A DNA stretch of 64,000 bases from Pelecanus crispus (lineage: Eukaryota > Chordata > Aves > Pelecaniformes > Pelecanidae), in contig NC_134675.1 in assembly GCF_030463565.1 (NCBI RefSeq), positions 16,265,862 to 16,329,861 of the forward strand, in the 5' to 3' direction. The notes below the pieces were generated by a model that was not told the origin of the DNA, did no database searches, and saw only the letters and a list, made by a program, of their open reading frames with translations. Position 1 is the stretch's first letter. Every line of letters begins with the position of its first letter. The translations under genes were made by a program, and so were the position numbers. Positions 1 to 11,700 of this stretch are shown in pieces.

Positions 1-35
1 AGGAAGTGAACAGCGAATACTATGACCAGTGTTAG
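1..35 (+). pseudogene. gag: gag C-terminal end (E1, partial)
   Basis: The last codons of gag read SEYYDQC and end at TAG (33-35). They match the ends of gag in E2, E3 and E4. Only the extreme C-terminus lies in the window, so the state of the rest of this gag is unknown. Confidence 0.75.
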
Positions 36-63
36 AGGGGCCCTGCCTCCAGCCAGGTGGAGG
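33..63 (+). promoter_or_regulatory. gag-pol UAG stop with downstream hairpin (candidate readthrough signal)
   Basis: Gag ends at TAG (33-35), and the protease-polymerase frame continues in the same frame with no shift. Ten bases after the stop, CCTCC (46-50) can pair with GGAGG (59-63) around an 8-base loop. The arrangement is identical in E2, E3 and E4. Stop-codon readthrough helped by downstream RNA structure is the known gag-pol strategy of gammaretroviruses. Its use here is inferred. Confidence 0.55.
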
Positions 64-3000
64 AAAGGGACAACCGGGTTTACTGGACTGTGTGGATTCG
101 ATGGCCTGGCACATCAGACCCACAGGAGTATAAGGCTCTGGTGGACACTGGTGCACAGTGCACGCTAATGCCATCAAACTATAGAGGGGCAGAACCCATT
201 TGTATTTCTGGAGTGACAGGGGGATCCCAACAGCTAACTGTACTGGAAGCTGAAGTGCACCTAACTGGGAATGAGTGGCAAAAGCACCCCATTGTGACTG
301 GCCCAGACACTCCGTGCATCCTTGGCATAGACTACCTCAGGGGAGGGTATTTCAAGGACCCAAAAGGGTACCAGTGGGCTTTTGGTATAGCTGCCTTGGA
401 GACAGAGGAAATTAAACAGCTGTCCACCTTGCCCGGTCTCTCAGAGGACCCTTCGATTGTAGGGTTGCTGAAGGTTGAGGAACAACAGGTGCCGATTGCT
501 ACCACAACTGTGCACAGGCGGCAATATCGCACCAACCGAGACTCCCTGATTCCCATCCATAAACTGATTTGTCGACTGGAGAGCCAGGGAGTGATCAGCA
601 AGACTCGCTCACCCTTTAACAGTCCCATATGGCCAGTGCGAAAGTCTAATGGGGAGTGGAGACTAACAGTGGACTATCGTGGCCTGAACAAAGTTACACC
701 ACCACTGAGTGCTGCCGGGCCAGACATGCTAGAACTTCAATACGAACTGGAGTCAAAGGCAGCCAAGTGGTATGCCACAATTGACATCGCTAATGCATTT
801 TTCTCCATCCCTTTGGCAGCAGAGTGCAGGCCCCAGTTTGCTTTTACCTGGAGGGGTGTTCAGTACACCTGGAACCGACTGCCCCAGGGGTGGAAGCACA
901 GCCCCACCATTTGCCATGGACTGATCCAGACGGCACTGGAACAGGGTGAAGCTCCAGAACATCTGCAGTACATTGATGACATCATTGTGTGGGGCAACAC
1001 AGCAGAAGAAGTTTTTGAGAAGGGAAAGAAAATAGTCCAAATCCTTCTGAAGGCCGGTTTTGCCATAAAACAGAGTAAGGTCAAGGGGCCTGCACAGGAG
1101 ATCCAGTTTTTAGGAATAAAATGGCAAGATGGACATTGTCAGATCCCAATGGATGTGATCAACAAAATAACAGCTATGTCCCCACCAACTAGCAAAAAGG
1201 AAACACAAGCTTTCTTAGGCGTTGTGGGGTTTTGGAGAATGCATATTCCAAATTACAGCCAGATCGTAAGCCCTCTCTATCAAGTGACCCGGAAGAAGAA
1301 TGGTTTCAAATGGGGCCCTGAGCAACAACAAGCCTTTGAACAAATTAAACGTGAGATAGTTCATGCAGTAGCCCTTGGGCCAGTCCGGGCAGGGCAGGAT
1401 ATTAAAAATGTGCTCTACACTGCAGCCGGGGAGAACGGCCCTACCTGGAGCCTCTGGCAGAAAGCACCAGGGGAGACTCGAGGTCGACCCCTAGGGTTTT
1501 GGAGTCGGGGATACAGAGGATCCGAAGCCCGCTATACTCCAACTGAGAAAGAGATTTTGGCAGCATATGAAGGGGTTCGAGCTGCTTCAGAAGTGGTTGG
1601 TACTGAAGCACAGCTCCTGCTGGCACCCCGACTGCCGGTGCTGGGCTGGCTGTTCAAAGGGAGGGTCCCCTCTACACATCATGCAACTGATGCTACATGG
1701 AGTAAGTGGGTTGCATTGATCACACAACGGGCTCGAATAGGAAACCCCAGTCGCCCAGGAATCTTGGAAGTGATCATGGACTGGCCAGAAGGAAAAAACC
1801 TTAGAATATCACCAGAGGAGGAGGTGACACGTGCTGAAGAGGCCCCACTGTATAATAAATTGGCAGAAAATGAAAAGCAATATGCCCTGTTCACTGATGG
1901 GTCCTGTCGTCTTGTGGGAAAGCATCGGAGGTGGAAAGCTGCTGTATGGAGTCCTATACGACAAGTCGCAGAATCTGCTGAAGGAGAAGGGGAGTCGAGT
2001 CAGTTTGCAGAGGTGAAAGCCATCCAGCTGGCTTTATATATTGCTGAATGAGAAAAGTGGCCAGTCCTTTATCTCTATACTGCCTCATGGATGGTGGCAA
2101 ATGCCCTGTGGGGGTGGCTGCAGCAATGGAAGCAGAGCAACTGGCAGCGCAGAGGCAAACCAATCTGGGCTGCTGCATTGTGGCAAGATATTGCTGCCCG
2201 GGTAGAGAACCTGGTTGTAAAAGTTCGTCATGTAGATGCTCATGTACCTAAGAGTCGGGCCCCTGAAGAACATCAAAACAACCAGCAAGTAGATCAGGCT
2301 GCTGAGATTGAAGTGGCTCAGGTGGATTTGGACTGGCAACATAAGGGTGAATTATTTATAGCTCGGTGGGCCCAAGATGCCTCAGGCATCAAGGAAGGGA
2401 TGCAACATATAAATGGGCTTGTGATCGAGGGGTGGACTTAACTATGGACAGTATTGCACAGGTTATTCATGAGTGTGAAACATGCGCTGCAATCAAGCAA
2501 GCCAAGCAGTTCAAGCCCCTCGGGTATAGCGAACAATGGCTGAAATATAAATATGGGGAGGCCTGGCAGATTGATTACATCACGCTCCCACAGACCCGCC
2601 AAGGCAAGCGCTATGTGCTCACCATGGTGGAAGCAACCACCGGATGGCTGGAAACATATCCCGTGCCCCATGCCACCGCCCGGAACACCATCCTGGGCCT
2701 TGAAAAGCAAGTCCTGTGGCGACATGGGACCCCAGAAAGAATCGAGTCAGACAACGGGACTCATTTCCGAAACAACCTCATAGACACCTGGGCCAAAGAG
2801 CATGGCATTGAGTGGGTGTATCACATCCCTTACCATGCACCAGCCTCCGGGAAAATTGAGCGATACAATGGATTGTTAAAGACTACCCTGAGAGCAATGG
2901 GTGCTGGGACATTTAAACATTGGGATACGCATTCAGCAAAAACCACCTGGTTAGTTAACACCAGGGGATCTGCCAATCGAGGTGGCCCTGCCCGATCAAA

Positions 3001-3220
3001 ACTTCTACGTACTGTAGAAGGAGATAAAGTTCCTGTAGTGCACATAAAAAATATGCTGGGGGAGACAGTCTGGGTTACTTCCCCCTCTGGCAAAGGCAAA
3101 CCCATTCGTGGGATTGTTTTTGCTCAAGGACCTGGGTGCACTTGGTAGGTGATGCGAAAGGATGGGGAAGCCCAATGTGTACCTCAAGGCAATTTGATTT
3201 TGGGTGAAAATAGCCAATGA
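36..3220 (+). pseudogene. pol: pol of E1: protease, RT, RNase H, integrase (disabled)
   Basis: The polyprotein has an aspartic protease (LVDTGAQCTLMP near 150-180), a reverse transcriptase (motif A TIDIANAFF, catalytic box YIDDI near 970), RNase H (LFTDGSC near 1890) and an integrase (QIDYI, ESDNGTHF, and the Glu of GKIERYNG). The RT and the absence of a CCHC-type gag place it with class III ERVL. Visible damage is an AGA-to-TGA nonsense codon at 2049-2051 between the RNase H motifs, YTDSW changed to YTASW (loss of a catalytic RNase H aspartate), a 1-base deletion near 2389 in the integrase zinc region, and TGG-to-TAG at 3146-3148 near the C-terminus. The protease-RT part, about 660 codons, is open. 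Confidence 0.9.
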
Positions 3221-3687
3221 ACTGAATTGTATGATATTAATTGCTTTAGAATACTGTATGTTATCTCTTAACTGTATGTTATCTCTTAACTGTATGTTAA
3301 TATAATAATATAGTAGGTTAATATTAAGTATATAATACTGTATATTATGATTGCTATATGCCACATCAATGGTATTGCAGTAAGAATTGCCCAGCTTAAT
3401 GAAAATGAACTTTGATGAAACCGTGTTGGAATGAGAACTGACTTCAGCATGCAACAGTCCAACACTGCACACCACCTCTCCTGCTCTGAAAGACTGTGAT
3501 GACAGATGGAACCCAAAGTCATGGAGTAAATGAACTCAATGGACGTTTCAGAGGGATGGGCCATAGATGAAGGGAATGATATCTGTGTGTATATCAAGAT
3601 AGGGAAAGCGGTGGTGATTAATTGGAACACATTGGAAAGGGGAGGGCCTGTGCATGACGTAGATGGTATAGAATAAGGGGTGGATAC
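3221..3687 (+). other. E1 3' non-coding region between pol and LTR (no env)
   Basis: This AT-rich stretch lies between the pol stop and the LTR and matches the same position in E2, E3 and E4. No env-like reading frame is present on the sense strand. A short direct repeat (TTAACTGTATGTTATCTC type, near 3255-3300) varies in number between copies. The purine-rich AATAAGGGGTGG just before the LTR is the likely polypurine tract. Confidence 0.65.
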
Positions 3688-4258
3688 TGTCCTGGTTTCG
3701 GCTGGGATAGAGTTAATTTTCTTCCAAGCAGCAGGCATAGTGCTGTGTTTTGGATTTAGTAGGAGAAGAATGTTGATAACACGCTGATGTTTTAAGTTGT
3801 TGCTGAGTACTGCTTATGCTAGTCAAGGACTTTTTCAGCTTCCCATGCTCTGCCAGGCGCACAAGAAACTGGGAGGGGGCACAGCCAGAATAGTTGATCC
3901 AAACTGACCAAAGGGCTATTCCATACCATATGATGTCATGCTCAGTATATAAACTGGGGGGGGGTGGCCAGGGAGCAGCAATCGCTGCTCAGGAACTGTC
4001 TGGGTATCGGTCGGCGGGTGGTGAGCAATTGCATTGTGTATCACTTGCTTTGTATATCATTATTATTATTATCATTATTATACTGTTACTATTAGCATTA
4101 CTATTTTACTTTATTTCAATTCTTAAACTGTTCTTATCTCAACCCAGGAGTGTTTCTCACTCTTACTCCTCCAATTCTCTCCCCCATCCCACCGGGGTAG
4201 GGGGAGTGAGCGAGCGGCTGCGTGGTGCTTAGTTGCTGGCTGGGGCTAAACCACGACA
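3688..4258 (+). repeat. 3' LTR of E1 (571 bp)
   Basis: It begins TGTCCTGGTTTC and ends CCACGACA, giving the TG...CA ends. It carries TATATAA at 3946-3952, an ATT-type microsatellite near 4055-4110, and a CRE-like TGATGTCA at 3931-3938. It is collinear with the other full-length LTRs at 7742, 14090, 15435, 23135, 50702 and 56991. Confidence 0.92.
3931..3952 (+). promoter_or_regulatory. E1 LTR core promoter: CRE-like site and TATA box
   Basis: TGATGTCA (3931-3938) lies just upstream of TATATAA (3946-3952). In the E3 LTRs and the solo LTR at 23135 the same site is the perfect palindrome TGACGTCA, the CREB/ATF consensus. The E1 form is what CpG decay of that site would give. Confidence 0.5.
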
Positions 4259-4868
4259 AGCAGTTACCCAAAGATCCAGATGAAGTCAGGTGCACGCAAC
4301 CCATGCGGCGGAAGGTGGTACGGAGCGCACCAGATTTTATTCCAACTTGTTGGCAATACTGGCCTGGAAAGATGACGAGGCACCAACGGTGGATGAAGTG
4401 GCTAGACAACTCCGGGAATACGAAGAAAGTATCTCTTCCTCCCTACGGGCCTGCATCTCGGCTGTGGAAAAACTGTCCCGAGAGCTCCAACAACTCAGAG
4501 AGGATATGTCCCGCTCCCCACCTGTACAGACCAATATCTCAGCCATTAGGAGTCAACGTCCTTATGCTCAAGAGAGAGGATATAGAAGATACACACCACG
4601 GGGCACCCTGTGGTTTTACCTGCGTGACCACGGAGAGGACATGAGAAAGTGGGATGGAAAACCCACCTCATCCTTAGAGGCATGGGTATGTGAGTTGCAA
4701 GGAAAAACTATTACAAAAGGCGGTTCTCCCAGGAAAATTGCAGCTCCAGTTTCCAGTGAGCAGTTCCCCAGACAGAGTAAGAGGGCTAATTTTACTTCCG
4801 ACCTTGATCAGGGGACATTTGATTCACATTTACAGGAAGTGAACAGCGAATACTATGACCAGTGTTAG
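4259..4868 (+). pseudogene. gag: gag C-terminal half of E2
   Basis: Translation matches the C-terminal half of the E3 gag, from QLPKDPDEV through LAILAWKDDEAP, a heptad-like REYEESI...AVEKL stretch and RGTLWFYLRD, to the stop TAG at 4866-4868. A small indel near 4335 moves the frame, so the capsid C-terminus is broken. No CCHC zinc knuckle is present, as expected for ERVL gag. The N-terminal half lies to the left of the window behind E1. Confidence 0.8.
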
Positions 4869-4896
4869 AGGGGCCCTGCCTCCAGCCAGGTGGAGG
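4866..4896 (+). promoter_or_regulatory. gag-pol UAG and hairpin, E2 copy
   Basis: The in-frame TAG (4866-4868) is followed by the CCTCC/GGAGG stem (4879-4883 with 4892-4896), identical to E1. Confidence 0.5.
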
Positions 4897-7741
4897 AAAG
4901 GGATAACCGGGTTTACTGGACTGTGTGGATTCGATGGCCTGGCACATTAGACCCACAAGAGTACAAGGCTCTAGTGGACACCGGTGCACAGTGTACCCTA
5001 ATGCCATCAAACTATAGAGGGGCAGAACCCATTTGTATTTCTGGAGTGACAGGGGGATCCCAACAGCTCACTGTACTGGAGGCTGAAGTGCACCTAACTG
5101 GGAATGAGTGGCAGAAGCACCCCATTGTGACTGGCCCAGATGCTCCGTGCATCCTTGGCATAGATTACCTCAGGAGAGGGTATTTCAAGGACCCAAAAGG
5201 GTACCGGTGGGCTTTTGGTATAGCTGCTTTGGAGACAGAGGAAATTAAACAGCTGTCCACCTTGCCCGGTCTCTCAGAGGACCCTTCTATTGTGGGGTTG
5301 CTGAGGGTCGAAGAATAACAGGTGCCGATCGCTACCACAACTGTGCACCGGCGGCAATATCGCACCAACCGAGACTCCCTGATTCCCATCCATAAACTGA
5401 TTTGTCGACTGGAGAGCCAGGGAGTGATCAGCAAGACTCGCTCACCCTTTAATAGTCCCATATGGCCAGTGCGAAAGTCTAATGGGGAGTGGAGACTAAC
5501 AGTGGACTATCGTGGCCTGAACAAAGTTACACCACCACTGAGTGCTGCCGTGCCAGACATGCTAGAACTTCAATATGAACTGGAGTCAAAGGCAGCTAAG
5601 TGGTATGCCACAACTGATATCGCTAATGCGTTTTTCTCCATCCCTTTGGCAGCAGAGTGCAGGCCTCAGTTTGCTTTTACCTGGAGGGGTGCTCAGTACA
5701 CCTGGAACCGACTGCCCCAGGGGTGGAAGCACAGCCCCACCATTTGCCATGGACTGATCCAGACGGCACTGGAACAGGGTGAAGCTCCAGAACATCTGCA
5801 GTATATTGATGACATCATTGTGTGGGGCAATACAGCAGAAGAAGTTTTTGAGAAGGGAAAGAAAATAGTCCAAATCCTTCTGAAGGCAGGTTTTGCCATA
5901 AAACAGAGTAAGGTCAAGGGACATGCACAGGAGATCCAGTTTTTAGGAATAAAATGGCAAGGTGGACGTCCTCAGATCCCAATGGATGTGATCAACAAAA
6001 TAACAGCTATGTCCCCACCAACTAGCAAAAAGGAAACACAAGCCTTCTTAGGCGTTGTGGGTTTTTGGAGAATGCATATTCCAAATTACAGCCAGATCGT
6101 AAGCCCTCTCTATCAAGTGACCCGGAAGAAGAATGGTTTCAAATGGGGCCCTGAGCAACAACAAGCCTTTGAACAAATTAAACGGGAGATAGTTCATGCA
6201 GTAGCCCTTGGGCCAGTCCGGGCAGGGCAGGATATTAAAAATGTGCTCTACACCGCAGCCGGGGAGAATGGCCCTACCTGGAGCCTCTGGCAGAAAGCAC
6301 CAGGGGAGACTCGAGGTCGACCCCTAGGGTTTTGGAGTCGGGGATACAGAGGATCCGAAGCCCGCTATACTCCAACTGAGAAAGAGATATTGGCAGCATA
6401 TGAAGGGGTTCGAGCTGCTTCAGAAGAGGTTGGTAGTTGAAACACAGCTCCTGCTGGCACCCCGACTGCCGGTGCTGGGCTGGATGTTCAAAGGGAGGGT
6501 CCCCTCTACACATCATGCAACTGATGCTACGTGGAGTAAGTGGGTTGCCCTAATCACACAACGGGCTCGAATATGAAACCCCAGTCGCCCAGGAATCTTG
6601 GAAGTGATCATGGACTGGCCAGAAGGAAAAAACTTTAGAATATCACCAGAGGAGGAGGTGAAACGTGCTGAAGAGGTCCCACTGTATAATACATTGCCAG
6701 AAAATGAAAAGCAATATGCCCTGTTCACTGATGGGTCCTGTCGTCTTGTGGGAAAGCATCAGAGGTGGAAGGCTGCTGTATGGAGTCCTATACGACAAGT
6801 CGCAGAATCTGCTGAAGGAGAAGGGGAGTCGAGTCAGTTTGCCGAGGTGAAAGCCATCCAGCTGGCTTTATATATTGCTGAAAGAGAAAAGTGGCCAGTC
6901 CTTTATACTGCCTCATGGATGGTGGCAAATGCCCTGTGGGGGTGGTTGCAGCAATGGAAGCAGAGCAACTGGCAGCGCAGAGGCAAACCCATCTGGGCTG
7001 CCGCATCGTGGCAAGATATTGCTGCCTGGGTAGAGAACCTGTTTGTAAAAGTTCGTCATGTAGATGCTCATGTACCTAAGAGTCGGGCTCCTGAAGAACA
7101 TCAAAACAACCAGCAAGTAGATCAGGCTGCTGAGATTGAAGTGGCTCAGGTGGATTTGGACTGGCAACATAAGGGTGAATTATTTATAGCTCGGTGGGCC
7201 CATGACGCCTCAGGCCATCAAGGAAGGGATGCAACATATAAATGGGCCCGTGATCGAGGGGTGGACTTAACTATGGACAGTATTGCACAGGTTATTCATG
7301 AATATGAAACATGCGCTGCAATCAAGCAAGCCAAGTGGTTCAAGCCCCTTGGGTATAGCGAACGATGGCTAAAATATCAATATGGGGAGGCCTGGCAGAT
7401 TGATTACATCACACTCCCACAGACCCGCCAAGGCAAGCGCTATGTGCTCACCATGGTGGAAGCAACCACCGGATGGCTGGAAACATATCCCGTGCCCCAT
7501 GCCACCGCCCGGAACACCATCCTGGGCCTTGAAAAGCAAGTCCTGTGGCGACATGGCACCCCAGAAAGAATTGAGTCAGACAATGGGACTCATTTCCGAA
7601 ACAACCTCATAGACACCTGGGCCAAAGAGCATGGCATTGAGTGGGTGTATCACATCCCTTACCATGCACCAGCCTCGGGGAAAATCCAGGGATACAATGG
7701 ACTGTTAAAGACTACCCTGAAAGCAATGGGTGTTGGGACAT
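4869..7741 (+). pseudogene. pol: pol of E2, first part (protease to integrase core)
   Basis: The domains are as in E1: protease DTGAQCT, RT with YIDDI, RNase H FTDGSC, and integrase QIDYI and ESDNG. Lesions are many. CAA became TAA at 5316-5318 after protease. One base is inserted near 6432 after RT, and TGA is present at 6574-6576. Two codons are missing and the RNase H Asp is replaced in the YTASW box. The first zinc-binding Cys of the integrase is Tyr (HEYETC). The catalytic Glu of integrase is Gln at 7687-7689 (GKIQGY). The insertion near 6432, TGA 6574 and HEYETC are all shared with E3. The gene is then cut by the E3 insertion. Confidence 0.9.
7737..7741 (+). repeat. Target site duplication GACAT, left of E3
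   Basis: GACAT directly precedes the E3 LTR and is repeated at 14662-14666 directly after it. A 5-bp duplication is typical of ERVL integration. Confidence 0.9.
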
Positions 7742-8313
7742 TGTTGTGGTTTAGCCCCAGCCAGCAACTAAGCACCACGCAGCCGCTCGCTCACTCCCCC
7801 TACCCCGGTGGGATGGGGGAGAGAATTGGAGGAGTAAGAGCGAGAAACACTCCTGGGTTGAGATAAGAACAGTTTAAGAATTGAAATAAAGTAAAATAGT
7901 AATGCTAATAGTAACAGTATAATAATGATAATAATAATAATGATATATGAAGCAAGTGATGCACAATGCAATTGCTCACCACCCGCCGACCGATACCCAG
8001 ACAGTTCCCGAGCAGCGGTCGCTGCTCCCTGGCCACCCCCCCCCCAGTTTATATACTGAGCATGACGTCATATGGTATGGAATAGCCCTTTGGTCAGTTT
8101 GGATCAACTATTCTGGCTGTGCCCCCTCCCAGTTTCTTGTGTGCCTGGCAGAGCATGGGAAGCTGAAAAAGTCCTTGACTAGCATAAGCAGTACTCAGCA
8201 ACAACTAAAAACATCAGCATGTTATCAACATTCTTCTCCTACTAAATCCAAAACACAGCACTATGCCTGCTGCTTGGAAGAAAATTAACTCTATCCCAGC
8301 CGAAACCAGGACA
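7742..8313 (-). repeat. 3' LTR of E3 (572 bp)
   Basis: On the minus strand it runs from TGTCCTGG (at 8313) to CCACAACA (at 7742). A perfect CRE TGACGTCA is at 8063-8070, and a TATA box (minus-strand TATATAAA) is at 8048-8055. Confidence 0.93.
8048..8070 (-). promoter_or_regulatory. CRE palindrome and TATA box in E3 3' LTR
   Basis: TGACGTCA (8063-8070) is the exact cAMP response element. The TATA box at 8048-8055 lies just downstream in the sense direction. Confidence 0.55.
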
Positions 8314-8786
8314 GTATCCACCCCTTATTCTATACCATCTACGTCATGCACAGGCCCTCCCCTTTCCAATGTGTTCCAATTAATCACCACCGCTTTCCCT
8401 ATCTTGATATACACACAGATATCATTCCCTTCATCTATGGCCCATCCCTCTGAAACGTCCATTGAGTTCATTTACTCCATGACTTTGGGTTCCATCTGTC
8501 ATCACAGTCTTTCAGAGCAGGAGAGGTGGTGTGCAGTGTTGGACTGTTGCATGCTGAAGTCAGTTCTCATTCCAACACGGTTTCATCAAAGTTCATTTTC
8601 ATTAAGCTGGGCAATTTTTACTGCAATACCATTGATGTGGCATATAGCAATCATAATATACAGTATTATATACTTAATATTAACCTACTATATTATTATA
8701 TAAACATTATACTATATTATTATATTAACATACAGTTAAGAGATAACATACAGTATTCTAAAGCAATTAATATCATACAATTCAGT
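8314..8786 (-). other. E3 3' non-coding region (no env)
   Basis: This AT-rich segment lies between the pol stop and the 3' LTR and is collinear with 3221-3687 in E1. It has no sense reading frame of note. It carries a short extra AT duplication near 8695-8725 not seen in E1. Confidence 0.65.
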
Positions 8787-11700
8787 TCATTGGCTATTTT
8801 CACCCAAAATCAAATTGCCTTGAGGTACACATTGGGCTTCCCCATCCTTTCGCATCACCCACCAAGTGCACCCAGGTCCTTGAGCAAAAACAATCCCACG
8901 AATGGGTCTGCCTTTGCCAGAGGGGGAAGTAAACCAGACTGTCTCCCCCAGCATATTTTTTATGTGCACTACAGGAACTTTATCTCCTTCTACAGTACGT
9001 AGAAGTTTTGATCGGGCAGGGCCACCTCGATTGGCAGATCCCCTGGTGTTAACTAACCAGGTGGTTTTTGCTGAATGCGTATCCCAATGTTTAAATGTCC
9101 CAGCACCCATTGCTCTCAGGGTAGTCTTTAACAATCCATTGTATCGCTCAATTTTCCCGGAGGCTGGTGCATGGTAAGGGATGTGATATACCCACTCAAT
9201 GCCATGCTCTTTGGCCCAGGTGTCTATGAGGTTGTTTCGGAAATGAGTCCCGTTGTCTGACTCGATTCTTTCTGGGGTGCCATGTCGCCACAGGACTTGC
9301 TTTTCAAGGCCCAGGATGGTGTTCCGGGCGGTGGCATGGGGCACGGGATATGTTTCCAGCCATCCGGTGGTTGCTTCCACCATGGTGAGCACATAGCGCT
9401 TGCCTTGGCAGATCTGTGGGAGCGTGATGTAATCAATCTGCCAGGCCTCCCCATATTTATATTTCAGCCATCGTTCGCTATACCCGAGGGGCTTGAACTG
9501 CTTGGCTTGCTTGATTGCAGCGCATGTTTCATATTCATGAATAACCTGTGCAATACTGTCCATAGTTAAGTCCACCCCTCGATCACGAGCCCATCTATAC
9601 GTTGCATCCCTTCCTTGATGGCCTGAGGCGTCATGGGCCCACCGAGCTATAAATAATTCACCCTTATGTTGCCAGTCCAAATCCACCTGAGCCACTTCAA
9701 TCTCAGCAGCCTGATCTACTTGCTGGTTGTTTTGATGTTCTTCAGGGGCCCGACTCTTAGGCACATGAGCAGCTACGTGACGAACTTTTACAACCAGGTT
9801 CTCTACCCGGGCAGCAATATCTTGCCACAGTGCAGCAGCCCAGATTGGTTTGCCTCTGCGCTGCCAGTTGCTCTGCTTCCATTGCTGCAACCACCCCCAC
9901 AGGGCATTTGCCACCATCCATGAGTCAGTATAGAGATAAAGGACTGGCCACTTTTCTCTTTCAGCAATATCTAAAGCCAGCTGAATGGCTTTCACCTCGG
10001 CAAACTGACTCGACTCCCCTTCTCCTTCAGCAGATTCTGCGACTTGTCGTATAGGACTCCATACAGCAGCTTTCCACCTCTGATGCTTTCCCACAAGACG
10101 ACAGGACCCATCAGTGAACAGGGCATATTGCTTTTCATTTTCTGGCAATGTATTATACAGTGGGGCCTCTTCAGCACGTGTCACCTCCTCCTCTGGTGAT
10201 ATTCTAAAGTTTTTTCCTTCTGGCCAGTCCATGATCACTTCCAAGATTCCTGGGCGACTGGGGTTTCATATTTGAGCCCGTTGTGTGATTAGGGCAACCC
10301 ACTTACTCCACGTAGCATCAGTTGCATGATGTGTAGAGGGGACCCTCCCTTTGAACATCCAGCCCAGCACCGGCAGTCGGGGTGCCAGCAGGAGCTGTGT
10401 TTCAACTACCAACCTCTTCTGAAGCAGCTCGAACCCCTTCATATGCTGCCAATATCTCTTTCTCAGTTGGAGTATAGCGGGCTTCGGATCCTCTGTATCC
10501 CCGACTCCAAAACCCTAGGGGTCGACCTCGAGTCTCCCCTGGTGCTTTCTGCCAGAGGCTCCAGGTAGGGCCATTCTCCCCGGCTGCGGTGTAGAGCACA
10601 TTTTTAATATCCTGCCCTGCCCGGACTGGCCCAAGGGCTACTGCATGAACTATCTCCCGTTTAATTTGTTCAAAGGCTTGTTGTTGCTCAGGGCCCCATT
10701 TGAAACCATTCTTCTTCCGGGTCACTTGATAGAGAGGGCTTACGATCTGGCTGTAATTTGGAATATGCATTCTCCAAAACCCCACAACGCCTAAGAAGGC
10801 TTGTGTTTCCTTTTTGCTAGTTGGTGGGGACATAGCTGTTATTTTGTTGATCACATCCATTGGGATCTGAGGACGTCCACCTTGCCATTTTATTCCTAAA
10901 AACTGGATCTCCTGTGCAGGTCCCTTGACCTTACTCTGTTTTATGGCAAAACCTGACTTCAGAAGGATTTGGACTATTTTCTTTCCCTTCTCAAAAACTT
11001 CTTCTGCTGTATTGCCCCACACAATGATGTCATCAATATACTGCAGATGTTCTGGAGCTTCACCCTGTTCCAGCGCAGTCTGGATCAGTCCATGGCAAAT
11101 GGTGGGGCTGTGCTTCCACCCCTGGGGCAGTCGGTTCCAAGTGTACTGAACACCCCTCCAGATAAAAGCAAACTGAGGCCTGCACTCTGCTGCCAAAGGG
11201 ATGGAGAAAAATGCATTAGCGATGTCAATTGTGGCATACCACTTGGCTGCCTTTGACTCCAGCTCATATTGAAGTTCTAGCATGTCTGGCACGGCAGCAC
11301 TCAGCGGCGGTGTAACTTTGTTCAGGCCACGATAGTCCACTGTTAGTCTCCACTCCCCATTAGACTTTCGCACTGGCCATATGGGACTGTTAAAGGGTGA
11401 GCGAGTCTTGCTGATCACTCCCTGGCTCTCCAGTCGACAAATCAGTTTATGGATGGGAATCAGGGAGTCTTGGTTGGTGCGATATTGCCGCCGATGCACA
11501 GTTGTGGTAGCGATCGGCACCTGTTGTTCTTCGACCCTCAGCAACCCCACAATCGAAGGGTCCTCTGAGAGACTGGTCAAGGTGGACAGCTGTTTAATTT
11601 CCTCCATCTCCAAGGCAGCTATACCAAAAGCCCACCGGTACCCTTTTGGGTCCTTGAAATACCCTCTCCTGAGGTAGTCTATGCCAAGGATGCACGGAGC

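Larger units (their letters stand above)
1..4258 (+). mobile_element. ERVL-type endogenous retrovirus copy E1 (5' part outside window), inserted in E2
   Basis: The window opens in the last codons of gag. It continues through protease, reverse transcriptase, RNase H and integrase into a 3' LTR ending in ACGACA. Directly after the LTR, the gag of another copy (E2) resumes in mid-gene at the codons for QLPKDPDE. The simplest reading is that E1 is inserted in E2 gag, with its 5' LTR and the rest of E2 gag to the left of the window. The expected 5-bp target duplication would be the bases at 4259-4263. No env is present. Pol has a nonsense codon, a 1-base deletion and a second nonsense codon. Confidence 0.85.

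Noticed and set aside
3240..3300. Short direct repeats that might suggest a CRISPR-like array
   Set aside because: Only two or three units of 18 bases with no spacers, in a vertebrate retroelement; a simple tandem duplication.
3286..3738. Antisense open frame of about 150 codons over the E1 3' region and U3, also open in E3 (8263-8703)
   Set aside because: It runs opposite to the element, is broken in E2 and E4, resembles nothing known, and its openness in two close copies is expected by common descent.
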